A stretch of DNA of 64,000 nucleotides from Buddleja alternifolia (taxonomy: Eukaryota > Streptophyta > Magnoliopsida > Lamiales > Scrophulariaceae). The DNA lies in the NCBI GenBank assembly GCA_019426215.1, contig CM033402.1:682001-746000 (forward strand). The letters are read 5' to 3'. The notes below the pieces were generated by a model, which worked only from the letters and a program-made list of their open reading frames with translations, did no database searches and was not told the origin of the DNA. Shown in pieces: positions 61,106 through 64,000 of this stretch (position 1 is the stretch's first letter; each line of letters opens with the position of its first letter). The position numbers and the translations under genes were made by a program.

Positions 61106-61852
61106 AGAGAAAAATTCACTTTTGGTCTCATAGTAGTCGTCCCAAAACACTTTTAGTCACGTAGAACTTTTTTTTGACACTTTTAGTCACATAAGATTGA
61201 AAAAGTGACATTTTTATTCCCAAATCTCACTTTTGGTCCCATAGGAGTGGCGAGTGGATCTCAATCGCCATTAAAAAAGAAAAAAAATTCAAAATATTAA
61301 TAAAATAATAAAAAAAAAGATGAACAACTGTTCATCTTCTTCTTGCCCCGCCCCCCAAAAACACACCTTTCGGCCCCTATCTCCACTGCCGCTGCCACCG
61401 ACGACGATGGAGGTGGCGGAGGGGTCGGGGGGACGGGAGGTGGTGATGGTGGGTCTTCTTCCCCCCGCCCCCCAAAAAAAAAACATGACCCCCCAACACT
61501 TATAAAAAACTCGCCGGCAATGGAATTGGCGGCGGTGGTGGAGGGCAACGTGGAGGCGGGGCGGGGGGATGGTGTTGGGTGGTGTTGGGAAGAAGATGAA
61601 CAGTCGAAACATTGTTCATCTTCTTCCTTTTTTTTTATTTATTTAATTAATATTTGAATTGTTTTTTGATTTTCTTTTTTTCCTGACATCGTTTATCACT
61701 CGCCTGGGCATGTGTGTGTTACATGCGACACTCTTATGGGACCAAAAGTGTCATTTTTTTCAATTTTATGGGACTAAAAATGTCAAAAAAAGTTCTACGA
61801 GACTAAAAGTGTTTTGGGGGACTCCTATAAGACCAAAAGTGAATTTTTCTCT
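61106..61852. mobile_element. non-autonomous element with about 100-bp inverted termini, GC-rich interior
   Basis: 747 bp. Termini AGAGAAAAATTCACTTTTGG and complement, continuing inward with repeated ACTTTTAGTC motifs. The interior at about 61,340-61,580 is strongly GC-rich (CCGCCCCCC, GGCGGTGG) unlike anything around it, and bracketed by AACTGTTCATCTTCTTC and its near inverse. A possible ACAACG flanking repeat is present. It is absent from segmental unit A (41,570). It resembles a Mutator-like element that captured foreign DNA. Confidence 0.7.
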
Positions 61853-62124
61853 AAACAACGCTTCAGGCAATGCATGAAAAATTGAGCTCGAACTTAAATT
61901 CGTAAAAATAAACACGTCGAGCTTGAATTTAAGACTTCTTTATAAGGTCAGCTTGAGCTCAAACTTGACTCGTAAAACTTGACAAAGTTCACGATTTACT
62001 AATTTCTTCGTCAAAATAGATAGGTATCCAAAGTCACCGTCAATGAATAAAGAAAAAAGAAAAAGCCTCTTTAATTTCTCTCTCCTCCCGACATATCTTC
62101 CTAGCTTGTTCCTACAGAACAAGA

Positions 62125-62131
62125 ATAAATA
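62125..62131 (+). promoter_or_regulatory. TATA-like box of GST copy 2
   Basis: ATAAATA about 55 bp upstream of the ATG at 62183, in flanks shared with copy 1. Confidence 0.4.
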
Positions 62132-62182
62132 GCTGTATTATTGATCAATAATAATTATAATAGATCGAATTTGTATATAGCG

Positions 62183-62487
62183 ATGGGAATAAAGCTCTAT
62201 GGACACCCTTTTTCTGTCCCAGTACAAAGAGTAATAGCCTGCTTAGAAGAGAAACATCTTGAGTATGAATTTGTGGTTATTGATATAATCTCAACTGATC
62301 AGCACAAGCAGGAGCCTTTCATTTCAATCAACGTAATAATCCATCTGATATTAATTAATTTCTGATCCTTTTATTATTGATTATTTGTTAATTATGTGTT
62401 TTAATTTATATGGATGCAGCCATTTGGTCAAATACCAGCCCTTGAAGATGGAGACTTGAAGCTCTTTGGTAATTTTCTCATCTTACT

Positions 62488-62535
<48 letters not shown>

Positions 62536-63630
62536 ATTGTGGTTGACTATGGCAAGGTTAATAATATTGTTATTATTTGCTTCGCATTAAGAAAAATTGA
62601 TACAAAAGAAAAAAGATATATTTATTTGAACCAATTAAGTATTTATTTTTAATTTGATGTGAGAATTAGTTCTTCTCACGTATTTAAATTGAAAAATTCT
62701 TCGACGCATTGAATTTTGAACACCGCGTAGTGTATATTGTCACGTCAGCACATGATCCAATAAAACACTTTCAAAGGACGAATTTGATCCGGTGGTTGAA
62801 CTCATTTCCAACCATCAACATTTTGTAAGAGCTAGAGCTATTTCATAAATCCAATTCCTTCAAAATTAATTTTACCATAAATCAATATTACTAAAATCAT
62901 CTTGAAGAATCAATTTTCCAATCGTTGCACCCGAGTTTGATCTAAGTTGTTGCATAATTGATCAGGAAAGAACTGATTATTGTAGAATTGATTATGACTA
63001 AATCATGAGTATTCAGCTTTTGTCTAAACATTTGTCCAATTCGCTTTTGGAGTTCAAAAGTCAAATTATTTGAACCTCTCAATTGTTGGTACAAACTGGC
63101 TTGAAGTCTTAAAGCTAAATGAAGCTTAATAGTGTTTATTTTTCACTTGAATGAAATGTTGATTATGTGCAGAATCAAGGGCAATCACTCAATACCTTGC
63201 AAACACCTATGCTGACAAAGGAACACCACTTATACTCAAAGACCCCAAGAAAATGGCAATAGTTTCAGTTTGGATCGAAGTTGAATTCCACACATTTGAA
63301 GAGACAGCATCAAAATTGTCATATGAACTTGTCTTTAAGCCAATGTTTGGTAAAACGATTGATGAAGCTATAGTAGAACATAATCAAGAAAAACTAGGCA
63401 AAATACTCGAGGTTTACGAGGCTCGTTTGGCTGGATCAAAGTATTTGGGAGGAGAAGAGTTTAGCTTGGCAGATTTGCACCATCTCCCTATTATAAATTA
63501 CTTGTATGGAACTAAGACTAAGGCCTTGTTTGATGGGAAGCCAAATGTGAGTGCTTGGTGTGCCGATATATTGGCCCGGCCCGCGTGGGCGAAAGTTGTG
63601 GAGAGGATGAAACATATTACTGAGAAATGA
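62183..63630 (+). CDS. GSTF: phi-class glutathione S-transferase, copy 2 (full length)
   Basis: Cytosolic GSH-conjugating enzyme. Exons 62183-62332, 62420-62468, 63173-63630 give 657 nt and 218 aa, the usual phi-class size; the two-intron layout also fits phi GSTs. Visible: MGIKLYGHPFS with the candidate catalytic serine, glutathione site QEPFISIN / [21 protein letters not shown], the helix region KPMFGKTIDEAIVEHNQEKLG that copy 1 lacks, LAGSKYLGGEEFSLADLHHLP, and a C-terminal ARPAWAKVVERMKH. Exon 2 is identical in length to copy 1. Intron 2 contains a long TA microsatellite (about 62,490-62,532). No defect is seen. Induction by stress is typical of the family but is not shown by this sequence. 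Confidence 0.92.
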
Positions 63631-64000
63631 GAATTAAAGTTGTTTTGTATGATTATGTCATATTTTGCATGGTTTTTGTGATTAGGTTTGTGTTTTGAGA
63701 TCTTTGATGGGTGGGTATGGAAAATGTTATGTCCTTAATAAAATAAATGAGGTGCCGATATCTTGGCCCGGCCCGGCCCGTAGGAATTAAGGTTGCTTTG
63801 TGTGGTTATATGTTATTTTGCATGGTTTGGTGATTATGTTTGTGTTTTCAAACATCTTTGATGGGAGGATATTGGAAAATGATGTGGATTTATGATGTAA
63901 ATAACGAGATGTAAATGTAAATGTAACTTACAATTGAAATTCGTTAATCTCTCAAGACTCAAAATGTAAAAAATGTCAGGTGTTGTAAATAGTTTTGTGA
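63631..64000. other. 3' flank of GST copy 2 and start of a further repeat unit
   Basis: GST 3' untranslated-like sequence, the short exon relic, a second run of GST-flank-like sequence (GGTTATATGTTATTTTGCAT), and from 63,890 sequence matching the start of segmental unit A. Confidence 0.6.
63754..63783 (+). pseudogene. short relic of a GST last exon
   Basis: About ten codons reading ADILARPGP then TAG, matching the GST C-terminal region, downstream of GST copy 2. It corresponds in position to the longer relic at 44,946. A GGCCC repeat has replaced most of the exon. Confidence 0.45.

Larger units (their letters stand above)
58905..63985. repeat. segmental duplication 2, unit B (with GST copy 2)
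   Basis: Partner of unit A, lengthened by a small inverted-repeat element, a solo LTR and a MULE-like element. At 63,890 the sequence again matches the start of unit A (ATGTAAATGTAAATGTAACT), so another unit probably begins at the window edge. Confidence 0.8.

Noticed and set aside
61289..61657. Four overlapping open frames on both strands, Pro/Gly-rich
   Set aside because: They result from the low-stop GC-rich interior of the inverted-repeat element; none can be supported as protein coding.

Overview
The window is nuclear DNA of a flowering plant, most likely a eudicot. The evidence is AT-rich intergenic sequence, GT-AG introns at conserved plant positions, plant-type WEE1, ATG18a and phi-class glutathione S-transferase (GST) genes, and nested plant transposons. 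I cannot name the species. All exon models were built by eye from splice sites, reading frame and recalled family sequences; none has been tested by alignment or RNA data.

Layout. (1) 1-20,121, minus strand: a tandem HAK/KUP/KT potassium transporter cluster of the HAK5-like type. One copy runs off the left edge (7 of 8 exons present, 468-5,717). One is an orphan first exon with its own TATA box (8,256-8,405). One is complete with 8 exons and 778 codons (12,287-20,121). A roughly 3.3-kb block carrying the promoter, first exon and upstream DNA is present twice (about 7,840-11,100 and 19,530-23,330). The introns carry MITEs (short non-autonomous DNA transposons), a perfect-looking foldback and a triplicated 345-bp unit. 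(2) 20,122-27,254: mostly gene-free and AT-rich. (3) 27,255-30,635, minus: WEE1 cell-cycle kinase, 10 exons, 492 aa. (4) 30,636-36,896: AT-rich intergenic DNA with a 1,170-bp hAT-like element flanked by a perfect 8-bp target-site duplication (TSD) and a LINE relic. (5) 36,897-40,496, plus: ATG18a, a WD40/PROPPIN autophagy protein, 4 exons, 419 aa. (6) 40,558-64,000, plus: a segmental duplication containing two phi-class GST genes. The first (43,132-44,835) has in-frame internal deletions; the second (62,183-63,630) is full length. A third repeat unit seems to begin at the right edge. Between the two GSTs lie a 774-bp hAT-like MITE, a 5'-truncated LINE (46,346-51,638) that itself carries an insertion, a 7,005-bp Ty1/copia element with two LTRs and a perfect ATAAT TSD (51,895-58,899), an 806-bp solo LTR with a CATAT TSD, and a 747-bp element with long inverted termini.

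How it fits together. The host genes have unrelated jobs: root K+ uptake, the DNA-damage/S-phase checkpoint, autophagosome formation and glutathione conjugation. They do not form a pathway. What unites the window is tandem duplication followed by mobile-element insertion, and the duplicated blocks give natural empty sites for several insertions. The most unusual observations are: a 14-nt perfect complement between the copia primer-site position and its own LTR; a glycine/serine-rich low-complexity N-terminus on the copia Gag; the orphan HAK promoter and exon upstream of a HAK copy that seems to have lost the corresponding TATA box; and a duplicated exon-1/5'-splice-site segment inside ATG18a intron 1.
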